A DNA stretch of 64,000 nucleotides, taken from Longitalea luteola. Its GTDB lineage: Bacteria > Bacteroidota > Bacteroidia > Chitinophagales > Chitinophagaceae. Positions 53,013-62,027 of the stretch are shown piece after piece (position 1 is the first letter of the stretch; each line of letters begins with the position of its first letter). Location of the stretch: positions 184,469 through 248,468 of the forward strand of contig NZ_JAFIQX010000012.1 in NCBI RefSeq assembly GCF_017356035.1, written 5' to 3'. The notes under the pieces are model-generated. The model did not search any database. It had not been told where the DNA came from and was given only the letters and a program-made list of their open reading frames with translations. A program made the translations under genes and the position numbers.

Positions 53013-54422
53013 ATGAAAAATATATTCCTGTACTTTATACAGTTTTGCTTCCCGTTACTTGTATTCGCTCAAACTGATACGACTTATAAAGGTATCAAAT
53101 GGACAACTGGATTAAATTTGGAGCAGCTAAAAGCTAAGGCAAAGGAAGAAGGGAAATATATATTCATCGATTGCTTTGCTACATGGTGCGGTCCATGCAA
53201 GACTATGGATCAACAAGTATTCGCTGATAAAGAAGTCGGTGATATTGTCAATGAAAAATATATCTCATTAAAAGTTCAGATGGACAGAACCCAAAAGGAC
53301 AACGAGCATGTGCAAAAATGGTATAATAACGCGGCCTTGATTAGAGAACAATATTCCGTAGAAGCGTACCCTACATTTATTTTTATTTCTCCTGATGGTA
53401 TGATAGTATCTAAAGAGATCGGAGCAATGAGAAAGGAAGATTTCATTGCTAAAGTAAAAGCCGCTCTTGTTCCTGGGCAAATGTATCACGATCCGTATAC
53501 GTACTATGAAAAGTTAAAAGAAGACTACCAAAATGGTATAAAAAAATATGAGCGGTTTCCGTTTATGATAAACCTTGCTTATAAGCGACACGATACTTCT
53601 TTTGGAAGAAAATTAATGAATGAACATACAGAATACATAATGGATAGAAAACCGGAAGAACTATTTAGCAAAGATAATATACAATTATGGGCGGGATTTT
53701 TGTTAAAAAGCGGAAGTCGGCGCTTCAAGTTCTTTTACGAAAACGGCAAAAGAATTGATGAGGTTATGAAAGAAAAAGGTTATGCTGCTAGAGTGGTTGA
53801 TGCAACAATTTGGAATGAAATTATATACTCATTTCTTGAGACGCAAGCTAAAGGTTCAGGTATTCAAATGGTCGGTATGATGCTTGGAGGCCCTGGGGCA
53901 ACGAGACTAAAACACGATTATAGTGAAGCTGACTGGAAAATGCTAAGAAGAATGCTTAGCAAAAGGTATGAAGCAGGTGTTGTCAGGAGAAATTTGGTTG
54001 CCGCGAAGGTGCAGTGGTATCTACGACATAGAAATTATAAGGCAAGTATTAAGTATTATACTGTAAAATTGAAAAAGTACACCTTTGATTATAACAAGGA
54101 AATAGTAAGTATAAATAATTTTGTTTGGGACGTATTTCTAAATGTAACGGATAAAAAATTAATGAACAAAGTCCTTCCATGGGGAAAGAAGGCCATACAA
54201 CTTGCTCCAAGGTATGCAAATTTGTTGGATTCTTATGCTAACTTATTGTATAAAGCGGGAAAACAGGAAGCGGCTATTTTTTGGCAAGAAAAATCAGTTC
54301 AAATAGCAAACGCAGATCAATCGAAACGGTTAGCTCTTGAACAGATGAGAAAGAATCAACCGACTTATCTAAACGAAGGTGCTTTGTGGGGTGATGTATC
54401 AATTCGTGATGCAAATAAATAG
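53013..54422 (+). CDS. Exported thioredoxin-fold protein with C-terminal helical region
   Basis: The 469-aa protein has a signal peptide (MKNIFLYFIQFCFPLLVFAQ), a thioredoxin domain with FATWCGPCKTMDQQVFAD (active WCGPC at about residues 63-67) and the cis-Pro in EAYPTFIFISPDG. A long helical region of about 270 residues follows that looks TPR-like near the end (YANLLDSYANLLYKAGKQEAAIFWQEKS). It is probably periplasmic and redox active. It follows the SusCD pair, a position common for such proteins in Bacteroidota peptide- or glycan-uptake loci. ATG 53013 begins the signal; an earlier in-frame start at 52965 is less likely. Confidence 0.85.
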   Translation: MKNIFLYFIQFCFPLLVFAQTDTTYKGIKWTTGLNLEQLKAKAKEEGKYIFIDCFATWCGPCKTMDQQVFADKEVGDIVNEKYISLKVQMDRTQKDNEHVQKWYNNAALIREQYSVEAYPTFIFISPDGMIVSKEIGAMRKEDFIAKVKAALVPGQMYHDPYTYYEKLKEDYQNGIKKYERFPFMINLAYKRHDTSFGRKLMNEHTEYIMDRKPEELFSKDNIQLWAGFLLKSGSRRFKFFYENGKRIDEVMKEKGYAARVVDATIWNEIIYSFLETQAKGSGIQMVGMMLGGPGATRLKHDYSEADWKMLRRMLSKRYEAGVVRRNLVAAKVQWYLRHRNYKASIKYYTVKLKKYTFDYNKEIVSINNFVWDVFLNVTDKKLMNKVLPWGKKAIQLAPRYANLLDSYANLLYKAGKQEAAIFWQEKSVQIANADQSKRLALEQMRKNQPTYLNEGALWGDVSIRDANK

Positions 54423-54430
54423 ATTACTAA

Positions 54431-55114
54431 ATGAACGAAACAATGAAGAAAATATTTTATGTAGTCTTTTTACTAGGGTGGGGGAGCTTTTCCTGTAAAA
54501 AGAGTTCAAGAACAAATCCGCCAGTTGCTTCTTTAATGGTTGTAAATGCAATTGTAAGTGGTAATTCAGTAAGAGTGGGAAATAATGCGATAGAAATTCC
54601 CAACAATGGAAACTCATCACTTGCTATTTCATCTAATAATTTAGGCCTATATGTTTGGCCTTTAGGAGATTCATCACATCCATATTATAATCTTTCAAAG
54701 TTTGAAATTAGTGACCGCGATGCTTATTCGTTGTATCTGTGTGGTTACTCGACTGCTGTTGAGAGTATCTTGATCAAAGAGAGTAACATTCCTTATTTTA
54801 CGGACAGTGTTTGTGGTATTCGTTTCATGAATTTATCTCCTAATAGCTCAGCCTTAAACATTACATTATCCACGTCACCAACTATTAGTGAAGTAAGTAA
54901 TTTAACCTATAAACAATCTTCTGATTTTAAAGTATATCCCGCAAGAGCAACTAATGGAAGTTATACATTCCAAGTACGAAATTCAGTAGACAGTTCATTG
55001 CTAATGTCTTATATATTATCCACTCCTCGTTATTCAAGTGTGACTTTAGTAATTAGAGGGTTAGTGGCGGCAAGCCCTGCACTTGGAATTACAAGAATTA
55101 ACAATGATCGATAA
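54431..55114 (+). CDS. DUF4397-like lipoprotein
   Basis: The 227-aa product has a lipoprotein signal (MKKIFYVVFLLGWGSFSC from residue 5; Cys at about 22) and then repeated beta-sandwich segments, with IRFMNLSPNSSALNITLS near the middle, which matches the DUF4397 pattern of Bacteroidota SusCD-linked lipoproteins. It is predicted at the outer membrane. It starts 8 bp after the thioredoxin-like gene, so they are co-translated. Its role is unknown, probably ligand binding or assembly (inference). Confidence 0.65.
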   Translation: MNETMKKIFYVVFLLGWGSFSCKKSSRTNPPVASLMVVNAIVSGNSVRVGNNAIEIPNNGNSSLAISSNNLGLYVWPLGDSSHPYYNLSKFEISDRDAYSLYLCGYSTAVESILIKESNIPYFTDSVCGIRFMNLSPNSSALNITLSTSPTISEVSNLTYKQSSDFKVYPARATNGSYTFQVRNSVDSSLLMSYILSTPRYSSVTLVIRGLVAASPALGITRINNDR

Positions 55115-55627
55115 CTAACGTAATTTGAGTAAGGTTCGTTGCTTTGCTGCTCATCAAACGAAAAAATTACTTTCGCTTTTGGGTAATTTGAATAGAACAC
55201 ATTTTTAAACATAGATATTAAATTGTATGTTATAATCAATTAAGAGATAGGTTGAATGTGACGTGGGGACCTTCTCCATAATGTAACGGTCTCACGATGC
55301 CATGGTAATGACGGATCATGATACAGATGATAGTCCAAAATTATAATTTCTTTTTATCATGTACAGGTTGTCTGCTCATGTATAACATTAAATTAAGGTG
55401 AATGGCTAGGAAAAAAGCTTTCTATTGTCTAATAAGTATCTGGAAGGTCAGGATTATGATATCCGCCTAAGTACAAATCCATCGACATGTGGATCAGCCA
55501 GTAAAACATAGCTGTTGAGGTAGGATAGAGTTTTTAACAGGGCATACATGCTGCCTTATTGAGGTTACATTTGTAACCATATTGGTTCAGTTTAGTCAAT
55601 ACCTCGGAAAGTTGCATTTACAACTGA
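55115..55627 (+). other. Intergenic region before IS21 debris
   Basis: About 510 AT-rich bases without a supported gene. It is the junction where the SusCD operon ends and mobile-element debris begins. Confidence 0.4.
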
Positions 55628-57517
55628 ATATTTCGGAGCTTGTTGAACCAGTGTTTCGGAGTGATGGTGAACCAACGTGAAGCGATGGAAAAACCAACTA
55701 AATGAACTTAAGATAAGAGAGCTTGAAGATAAGGGATTATTTCTTTCGGAGAGATTCTCCTTTTAGATCAAAGCGGTGGTTGGTAGCTGTCAATCTGTCC
55801 ATGATGGCGTCAGCAATGGTTGGTTCGCCAATATATGGATGCCACTCTTTGACAGGTAATTGAGGCGTGATCATAATTGGATATTTCTTTAACGGTCTTC
55901 CATGATCTGCAGAAGTGTCAATTGCATATTGATATCCATCTGCGCTAATCCAAAATCATCCAGGACCAGCAAGGGAGTTTTGGATAGTGTATTTAGGAAC
56001 CGGGTATAAGTACCGTCGAGCCGAACAGTGGCAATTTGTTCAATAAACCGGTTCATGGAAAAGTAGAACGCTTTATATCCGTTCATGCAGGCCTTACGGC
56101 CGAGGGCACAGGCCACGGTATCAGTGTCATACACAATGTGTAGCTTTTTGCCGATAAGGGTATAGGGTACGCTATAGAAGTGGCGGTCCTCTCCGAGGAT
56201 GACATGGTAGTTGCGTTGCACTTTTGATTCTGTTGGGTACTTCATAACATAGGGCTGCGATGGGAGCGATTGCAACAGCAGTTGTTCTGACGAGGTAAAC
56301 AGGTCAATTCGATTTTGCTCTCTTTTCAGAAAGGGTTGCTTATGGTGTCTTTTTAGAAGCCTAAGAATGGTGCTGTTAAGCTCATGGATGGTGTGACAGA
56401 CTTTATCGCGTAAAGGGGAATAGATGCGGGAATAAGTGATTTTTACTTCATTCTCAACGTGTGCCTTATCGCGCGGTGCCCTCACCCTGTCGGTCTTTAA
56501 GTCGATGTTATTGTGTTGCGCCCATGCAAGGATCATATCCGTGAACACGGGTTCATACCGGCAGCTTTTGGTAACAACCTGGCGCATGTTATCGAAAATC
56601 AGATTTAGTGGGGCGCCGCCCAGGAAGCGCAGACAGTTGTTGAGGGCTTTAACAAGCTGTGGCAGCGAAGCGTTTGGTAAAGCTTCAACATAACTGTATC
56701 CGCTGAAAGGTAGCACGCGCACAAGCACAGGGCAAAAGATCAGCTCTCCGGTGCTAAGATGTAAGTAAGAGAGTTTATCGCCTGCGAAATCAATCATCAG
56801 TGTATCGCCACGTTTATAGGCAATATGTAGCGATACATCGGCTGATTGTTCATAGCGTCTCAGCCGTTCACAAAATTGAGTATACCTGTATCCATCTGGA
56901 TGTTGGGCCAGGTACTTTTGCCAGAGCAGTTGTCTGGTTACGCCGGTTCTTTTAAGCTCGTTTAAAAAATGATCTCCTAAGGCTTCAAAGGCTTCCAGGC
57001 GTGGATCTTTACCTGACGCATCTGTTTCCGGCATCGGGCGGGTACCTGGATACACAATCTCACTGAGCATTGTGTCATCCATTGCCAAAAGCTCTTTGTA
57101 AGAATACGGACATGCTTTAAAAGCAGCATCGTATTTACGCAAAGTGTTACGTGACATGTTAAGCTCGGCGGCGATACTACGTTCAGAGCCGGAGCGCTGT
57201 AATAGCTGAAGCATCGTTCTAATGATGAGCATAGAAATAACCTTTTTGAGACATTAAGAAATATTATTAGCCGTTCAACAGAAAGCGGCTAATAAATCGC
57301 TCATCTTAAGTTGTTAAAAGTAGTTCAGCACGCGCCGGATTGACATGAAAGTGATAAAAATTAATTATTGACTAAATAATAAAAAGCACTTTTATGGATG
57401 CGTAATACACATCAGCACATTGTGGTTCAGCATGGACCGAAACGGGTGGTGCAGCAAACGACCGAAATGGTGTCTCAGCATGCGGGCGTAAGGTTGGTAT
57501 AGGGGCGACCGAAATAT
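55628..57517 (-). mobile_element. Degenerate IS21-family element with internal deletion
   Basis: Transposase gene istA and the helper ATPase gene istB are present but joined by a deletion. The ends contain CCGAAAnn repeats: AATATTTCGG at 55627-55636 and CCGAAATAT at 57509-57517 in inverted order, with further CCGAAA copies inside both ends, as expected for the multiple transposase-binding sites of IS21. I could not define a target duplication. A second copy of the left-end 50-bp block lies at 58143-58196 in the same orientation. Confidence 0.7.
55737..57232 (-). pseudogene. istA-istB fusion by deletion, then frameshift
   Basis: The open frame 57232-55889 (447 aa) starts as IstA (helix-turn-helix RSIAAELNMSRNTLRKY; DDE core MIDFAGDKLSYL, NLIFDNMRQVV, DKAHVENEVKI). 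It changes near residue 382 to IstB (ALGRKACMNGYKAFYFSMNRF, then PLLVLDDFGLAQMD, the Walker B region), so the IstA end and the IstB start with its Walker A motif are deleted. The frame stops after MEDR at 55889. IstB sequence continues in another frame (QLPVKEWHPYIGEPTIADAIMDRLTA) to a normal end GESLRKK with TAA at 55737. The element cannot move by itself. Confidence 0.82.
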
Positions 57518-57592
57518 GCAGGTGGCCATGTAGATAATACATAACCGGTTTTCGCTTCAAAGAGCAGGCTGTAATCGCGCCAAACGATTGGC
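57518..57592 (+). other. Junction between IS21 end and ISL3 remnant
   Basis: A short AT-rich join with no independent feature. The left-end block of IS21 ends just before it, and the ISL3 transposase start follows. Confidence 0.3.
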
Positions 57593-58110
57593 ATGTTCGA
57601 CAATCTGATGTTTGATATCCCAAATAGCTTTCATGTAATTGGCGTTGAAACTACTGAAGAAAAACTGTTGGCGAATGTTGAGAGTATACAAAATGGCGGC
57701 AATTGCCCACGGTGTAATGAAACGAGCTTACGAATTCATAGCTACTACTTTAGAACCATTCTTGATTTGCCAATACTTGGTAATGAAACGTGGGTAAGGC
57801 AGTTTTATTGCAGAAGTGACGGGTGGATGACGGAAGTATTCACTGAAAAATTTGACAGTCATTTAATGAGCCGCAAACGGATGACGAACAAGGTGTGTGA
57901 GAAGATGTCGAAAATAGCTTTTCTGCTTGAAGGAAAAGGTGAAGAAAAGATATGCCATTTAATGGACATGCCCATAAGTCGTTCGACCTTGATACGGGTC
58001 ATACATGAGAAGGAGATACCAGCTGCCCAGGCCTTAACGGATAATTGGCCTGGATGATTGGGCATACAGAAATGGGCTGAGGTACGGAAAGCGACTGGTT
58101 TATAACCATG
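57593..58110 (+). pseudogene. ISL3-family transposase, truncated and frameshifted
   Basis: A 154-codon frame (57593-58057) matches the N-terminus of the intact ISL3 transposase at 62120: the zinc-binding CPRCNETSLRIHSYY, then FTEKFDSHLMSRKRMTNKV and CHLMDMPISRSTLIRVIH. It ends in a frameshift after ALTDNWPG. The next motif, LDDWAYRNGLRYGK (IDDWAFKKGSRYG in the intact protein), continues in another frame at about 58050-58105 and then the similarity stops. The DDE core and C-terminus are missing. It lies between two direct copies of an IS21 end. Confidence 0.8.
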
Positions 58111-58491
58111 AGTAAATCTGCATACCACAAAACGTGAGTAAGAACCAGCATGTGGGCGCAAGGTTGGTATATGGCGACCGAAATATGCAGTGTGGGACGG
58201 CGACTAAAAAAATGCACGCTTAAAAGATAAAACGACAGATGTCTAATACAGCTAGTAGTTTTAATTACAACGCAACTGGTGTATTGGTAGATGGGATTGA
58301 ATGCCCATAACAAAACCGGTGGACCAATTTGTGTAGATTACAAAACACATTGAATATAGGTGTTTTTTTGTAAGATTGTGGAGTAGACTTTCGCATAAAT
58401 TTCCATATTTACAGTTCTAAAAGTCTGTGTTTAATTCTATAATTATAAGTTACAAATAAGATAATATTCACATAGGTAATATCGATGTTTT
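58111..58491 (+). other. Gap with second IS21-end block and leader of the S9 peptidase
   Basis: Bases 58143-58196 repeat the block at 57475-57530 (GGGCG-AAGGTTGGTAT, GACCGAAATATGCAG) in direct orientation. The following 295 bp is AT-rich with no repeat and no frame, and probably carries the promoter of the peptidase gene. Confidence 0.5.
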
Positions 58492-61400
58492 ATGGTAAAA
58501 ATAGTTTTCTTTATCAATTTTTTGTTTCTATATATATCGAATATATTCGCTCAGAACAATAACCGGTTAGTCGGTAAGAGTATGCCCCAATCAATGGTTT
58601 CCCAATGGGGAGCGGAAAGGTCGGTTTGGAGCCATTCATATAGTCAGGTCAATAGCAAGCCCCTGATTGACTTTAATGCTATTGATAAATGGGTTAGTTT
58701 GGTTGAAGATCATACAGATATTTCTCTTAGTCCTGACGGGAACTATTTTGCGTATGGAATAGGAAATTACATGAGTAGACGTTTAGACACTCTTATCATA
58801 CAATCTACCGGCATGGCGTGGCGTAAGTCATTTGTCGATGCTTTGCCTGGATTTTTTTCATGTGATAGCAAACAATACATATTTTTAAATAAAGAGAAAG
58901 AGCTAAATTTTCTTGAAACTAGCAGCGGCAAGCTAAAGATTGTTAAAAACGTATTATCCTACATAATACCTCATGATTATAAAAATGAATACCTTGCTTA
59001 TAAACTAAATGACACCGAAAATACTCTAGTATTTTTCAATCTCCTTACAGGTAAGGAGGAAACGTTTAAGAACGTTAAATCCTTTTCATTTGACGTATCA
59101 AACCAATGGCTAGTTTGTAGAACTGGTGCTGCATCAGATACTTTATTAATGTACAACTTCTCAAAAGAAGTTACTCGAAGATTTCTATCTGTGGTTGATT
59201 ATGTAATTTCAAAAGATGGAGCGAAAATGCTACTGCGGAGCAATTATGATCTTAGGTACATTAATATGTTTAATGATGCAAATACCCTTATTTGGTCTGC
59301 TGAAGATTCAACTATCAAATTGGATAAATGGATGCTTGATGAAAGCGGAAACCAAGTTGTATTTTCAACAAAAGAACTTTCTCAAAGAGAGGCAGTTTCA
59401 ACGGATATTTCAATCTGGTATTGGAGAGAGGGGATGAGGAATGTTGTCTTAAAATTTAATAATAAATCAGCTGGTTTTCCTAATGATGTATTTGTTGAAG
59501 GCTTGGTCAATTTCACAAATGACGGACATGCTATTCAAGTTTCATTGCAGAAGATCTCCGACGTTCGAAAAAGAGACAGTAATGCTGTATCATTGGATGT
59601 ATGGAGTTATAAAGACACCTTGCTGCAATCAATTCAGCTAAATCGCTCGAATGAATTAGCTAAATACCAAGCGTTAATTAATGTTGAAACGGGAAAGATC
59701 GTTTGGAATGATAACAAATATGAAAAATTGTATTTCTGCATAAAGGAATTTGCATTGATTGGCAACAATCACACAAACGGATACTCGCCAAGATATGGAG
59801 ATAGGTTTTGGGAAAAAGAATATTACAGGGACAGCATATGGCTTGTGTCACTTACTGATGGTGCACGAAAATTTATATGCGCAAAAAAAATATTCCAGCA
59901 TGAGCTCAAACCTTCGCCAGATGGTCGTTATCTTGTGTATTTTGATCGAGATAAAGGCAGTTATATTAGTTACAACATATTAACCAATGAAAATGTAAAT
60001 ATATGTAGCGGTATTCCAGGCTCACAATTTGGAATGCACCGATTCAGTAATAGCAACGATGAAGTGGAAGGGGTTGAATTAGTTTACTGGTTACCCGGAA
60101 ATGACCGACTAATCGTATATGACGACTATGATATTTGGCAATTGGATCCTGCAGGAAGAAGGTCTCCAATTAATCTTACTAACGGATACGGCAGAAAGCA
60201 CAACATATTATTCAGGTTACAGGATGAATATTCTGGTTGGATAAAAAGGTTTGGTTCCTCACTTTTTATTGCAGATGATACGCTGCTATTAAAAGCATTC
60301 AATATAGAAACGAAATTTAATGGATATTACACTGCGCGAATAGGGCAAGAAAGCGATCCCCAGCAATTATATATGGGCCCTTACTTTATGGATAAATTGC
60401 TAAATACATATGGTGTCATGGGAGGTATGAGTCCGATAAAAGCGGCAAATTCAAAAGTTTACATTATAAAGCGGGAATCAGACACGCTAGCACCTAATTA
60501 TTTTTTAACGAAGGATTTTCGCACTTTTCGACCATTAACTAATTTAAAACCTCATCACGAATATAACTGGCTGACGGCTGAGTTGCATAATTTTAAACGT
60601 ATGGATGGCTCATACAGCCAGGGAATATTATATAAGCCTAGTGATTTTGACTCAACAAAAAAATACCCTGTTATTGTAAGTTTCTACCTATGGTTGTCTG
60701 ATCGTCGCTATCAATATCCACAGGCTCAATATGTAGAAGCACCGAACTTAATATGGGGAACCGCTTGGATGGTAAGCCACGGCTATTTAGTATTTATGCC
60801 TGATATTCAGTTTAAAAAAGATCATTGGGGACCCAGTACAGTAAATACCATGGATGGAGCTGCTAGATATTTAAACAGTTTGAATTTTGTCGATGGAAAA
60901 CATATAGGAGCATGTGGTCACAGCAACTCGGGCCGTTTTGGTTATTATCTACTTACTCACTCGCATTCGTTTGCTGCCATGTCTGTGGGTGCGGGTCATG
61001 GCGGTGGAGATGTTTTAAGCGACGCATTATCCTTATCAAACGATGGGAGGAATGAGAGCATGCTGTCGTTTCACGAAGTTGATGCCGCAGGTGCGGCTTT
61101 GGGCCCAATTTGGCAGAATAAGCAGTCTTGGATAGAACATACTGCTGTATTACAGGCGGATAAGGTCACAACTCCATTTTTATTGTTTTATAACAATAAA
61201 GATCCTGACCCTGTTAGATATGGGAGAGAATTATATATCGCATTACGGCGGTTAGAAAAAAAAACTTGGTGGTTGCAGTATGATAATGGAGGGCACTCTG
61301 TTTATGGCAAAAATGCACAGGACTTTACTATTCGTTTTACTCAATTTTTTGATCATTACCTTAAAGAGTCTCCGGCTCCACGGTGGATGACGAAAGGCAT

Positions 61401-61563
61401 ATTAGCTTCGGTGAAAGGCATTGAAACCGGCTATGAACTAGATCCATCAGGAAACTGCGGGTTAAATAAGAATAAATGCAAAGTGTGCAATAAATGGAAC
61501 GAAAAGTACAGAAAAAAGCCTGAGAAGTTCTTAAAACCTTTTGAAGCTTGGCTCTTCGATTAG
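58492..61563 (+). CDS. Secreted S9 (prolyl oligopeptidase) family serine peptidase
   Basis: The 1023-aa protein has a signal peptide (residues 1-20, ending IFAQ), a long beta-propeller-like region to about residue 680 with ISLSPDGNYFAYG and LKPSPDGRYLVYF blades, and a C-terminal alpha/beta-hydrolase domain. The triad is Ser811 in GHSNSG, an Asp at 904 or 906 in NNKDPDPV, and His935 in GGHSVYG. S9 enzymes cleave short peptides or peptide ends. It probably belonged to the SusCD/thioredoxin/DUF4397 cluster upstream before IS21 and ISL3 debris separated them (inference). A Cys-containing tail (CGLNKNKCKVCNKW) follows the catalytic domain. Confidence 0.88.
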   Translation: MVKIVFFINFLFLYISNIFAQNNNRLVGKSMPQSMVSQWGAERSVWSHSYSQVNSKPLIDFNAIDKWVSLVEDHTDISLSPDGNYFAYGIGNYMSRRLDTLIIQSTGMAWRKSFVDALPGFFSCDSKQYIFLNKEKELNFLETSSGKLKIVKNVLSYIIPHDYKNEYLAYKLNDTENTLVFFNLLTGKEETFKNVKSFSFDVSNQWLVCRTGAASDTLLMYNFSKEVTRRFLSVVDYVISKDGAKMLLRSNYDLRYINMFNDANTLIWSAEDSTIKLDKWMLDESGNQVVFSTKELSQREAVSTDISIWYWREGMRNVVLKFNNKSAGFPNDVFVEGLVNFTNDGHAIQVSLQKISDVRKRDSNAVSLDVWSYKDTLLQSIQLNRSNELAKYQALINVETGKIVWNDNKYEKLYFCIKEFALIGNNHTNGYSPRYGDRFWEKEYYRDSIWLVSLTDGARKFICAKKIFQHELKPSPDGRYLVYFDRDKGSYISYNILTNENVNICSGIPGSQFGMHRFSNSNDEVEGVELVYWLPGNDRLIVYDDYDIWQLDPAGRRSPINLTNGYGRKHNILFRLQDEYSGWIKRFGSSLFIADDTLLLKAFNIETKFNGYYTARIGQESDPQQLYMGPYFMDKLLNTYGVMGGMSPIKAANSKVYIIKRESDTLAPNYFLTKDFRTFRPLTNLKPHHEYNWLTAELHNFKRMDGSYSQGILYKPSDFDSTKKYPVIVSFYLWLSDRRYQYPQAQYVEAPNLIWGTAWMVSHGYLVFMPDIQFKKDHWGPSTVNTMDGAARYLNSLNFVDGKHIGACGHSNSGRFGYYLLTHSHSFAAMSVGAGHGGGDVLSDALSLSNDGRNESMLSFHEVDAAGAALGPIWQNKQSWIEHTAVLQADKVTTPFLLFYNNKDPDPVRYGRELYIALRRLEKKTWWLQYDNGGHSVYGKNAQDFTIRFTQFFDHYLKESPAPRWMTKGILASVKGIETGYELDPSGNCGLNKNKCKVCNKWNEKYRKKPEKFLKPFEAWLFD

Positions 61564-61664
61564 AGTGCTTACACAACAGGTTTCGATCGTCAGGATTTAT
61601 TATGACTGATTGTCATAAAAGTGCCGTCGATTCCTGAATTAGCCGGATTTAATAAAGAGTTTCA

Positions 61665-62020
61665 TGTGTTCCAGCTAATATATGCTCCGACAGTTTTGGA
61701 TTTTTTTAGGGAAACGGATTGGTTAGTTTTATTCCGCAGGTGGAAGATCTTGTAGCATTGGTTTTGTTTCGTTAAAGGTAACGTTTCTAAAAATGTCTGA
61801 AGAAGAGTTCTTCCATAACAGTGTTTATCATAGTGCGTACGTTGCTTACTATACTCGTTTGGCCTAAGGCAACATTAGCTAGTAGTTCGTCGAGGTTGCT
61901 GTAGATTATTTTCTAATGGTGACTTTCCTGCATAGTACGATGCAGTCTTTCACAGATGCCATTGGTTGGAGTCATTTTAGCTTTTGTTTGAAATGATTGA
62001 TGTCTTGAAATTGTAAATTT
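61665..62020 (-). pseudogene. IS481-family transposase C-terminal remnant
   Basis: On the minus strand, read with stops and frameshifts, bases 62015-61760 give DINHFKQKLK, TPTNGICERLHRTMQ and KIIYSNLDELLAN, followed by VMEELFFRHF. This matches the end of IS481 integrases (the conserved Glu region NGICERLH). The terminal block 61665-61700 (CTGTCGGAGCATATATTAGCTGG on the minus strand, shown here by its first words only) recurs at about 63905-63945. The element is dead and is cut by the ISL3 insertion at 62028. Confidence 0.6.
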
Positions 62021-62027
62021 CGGCCAA

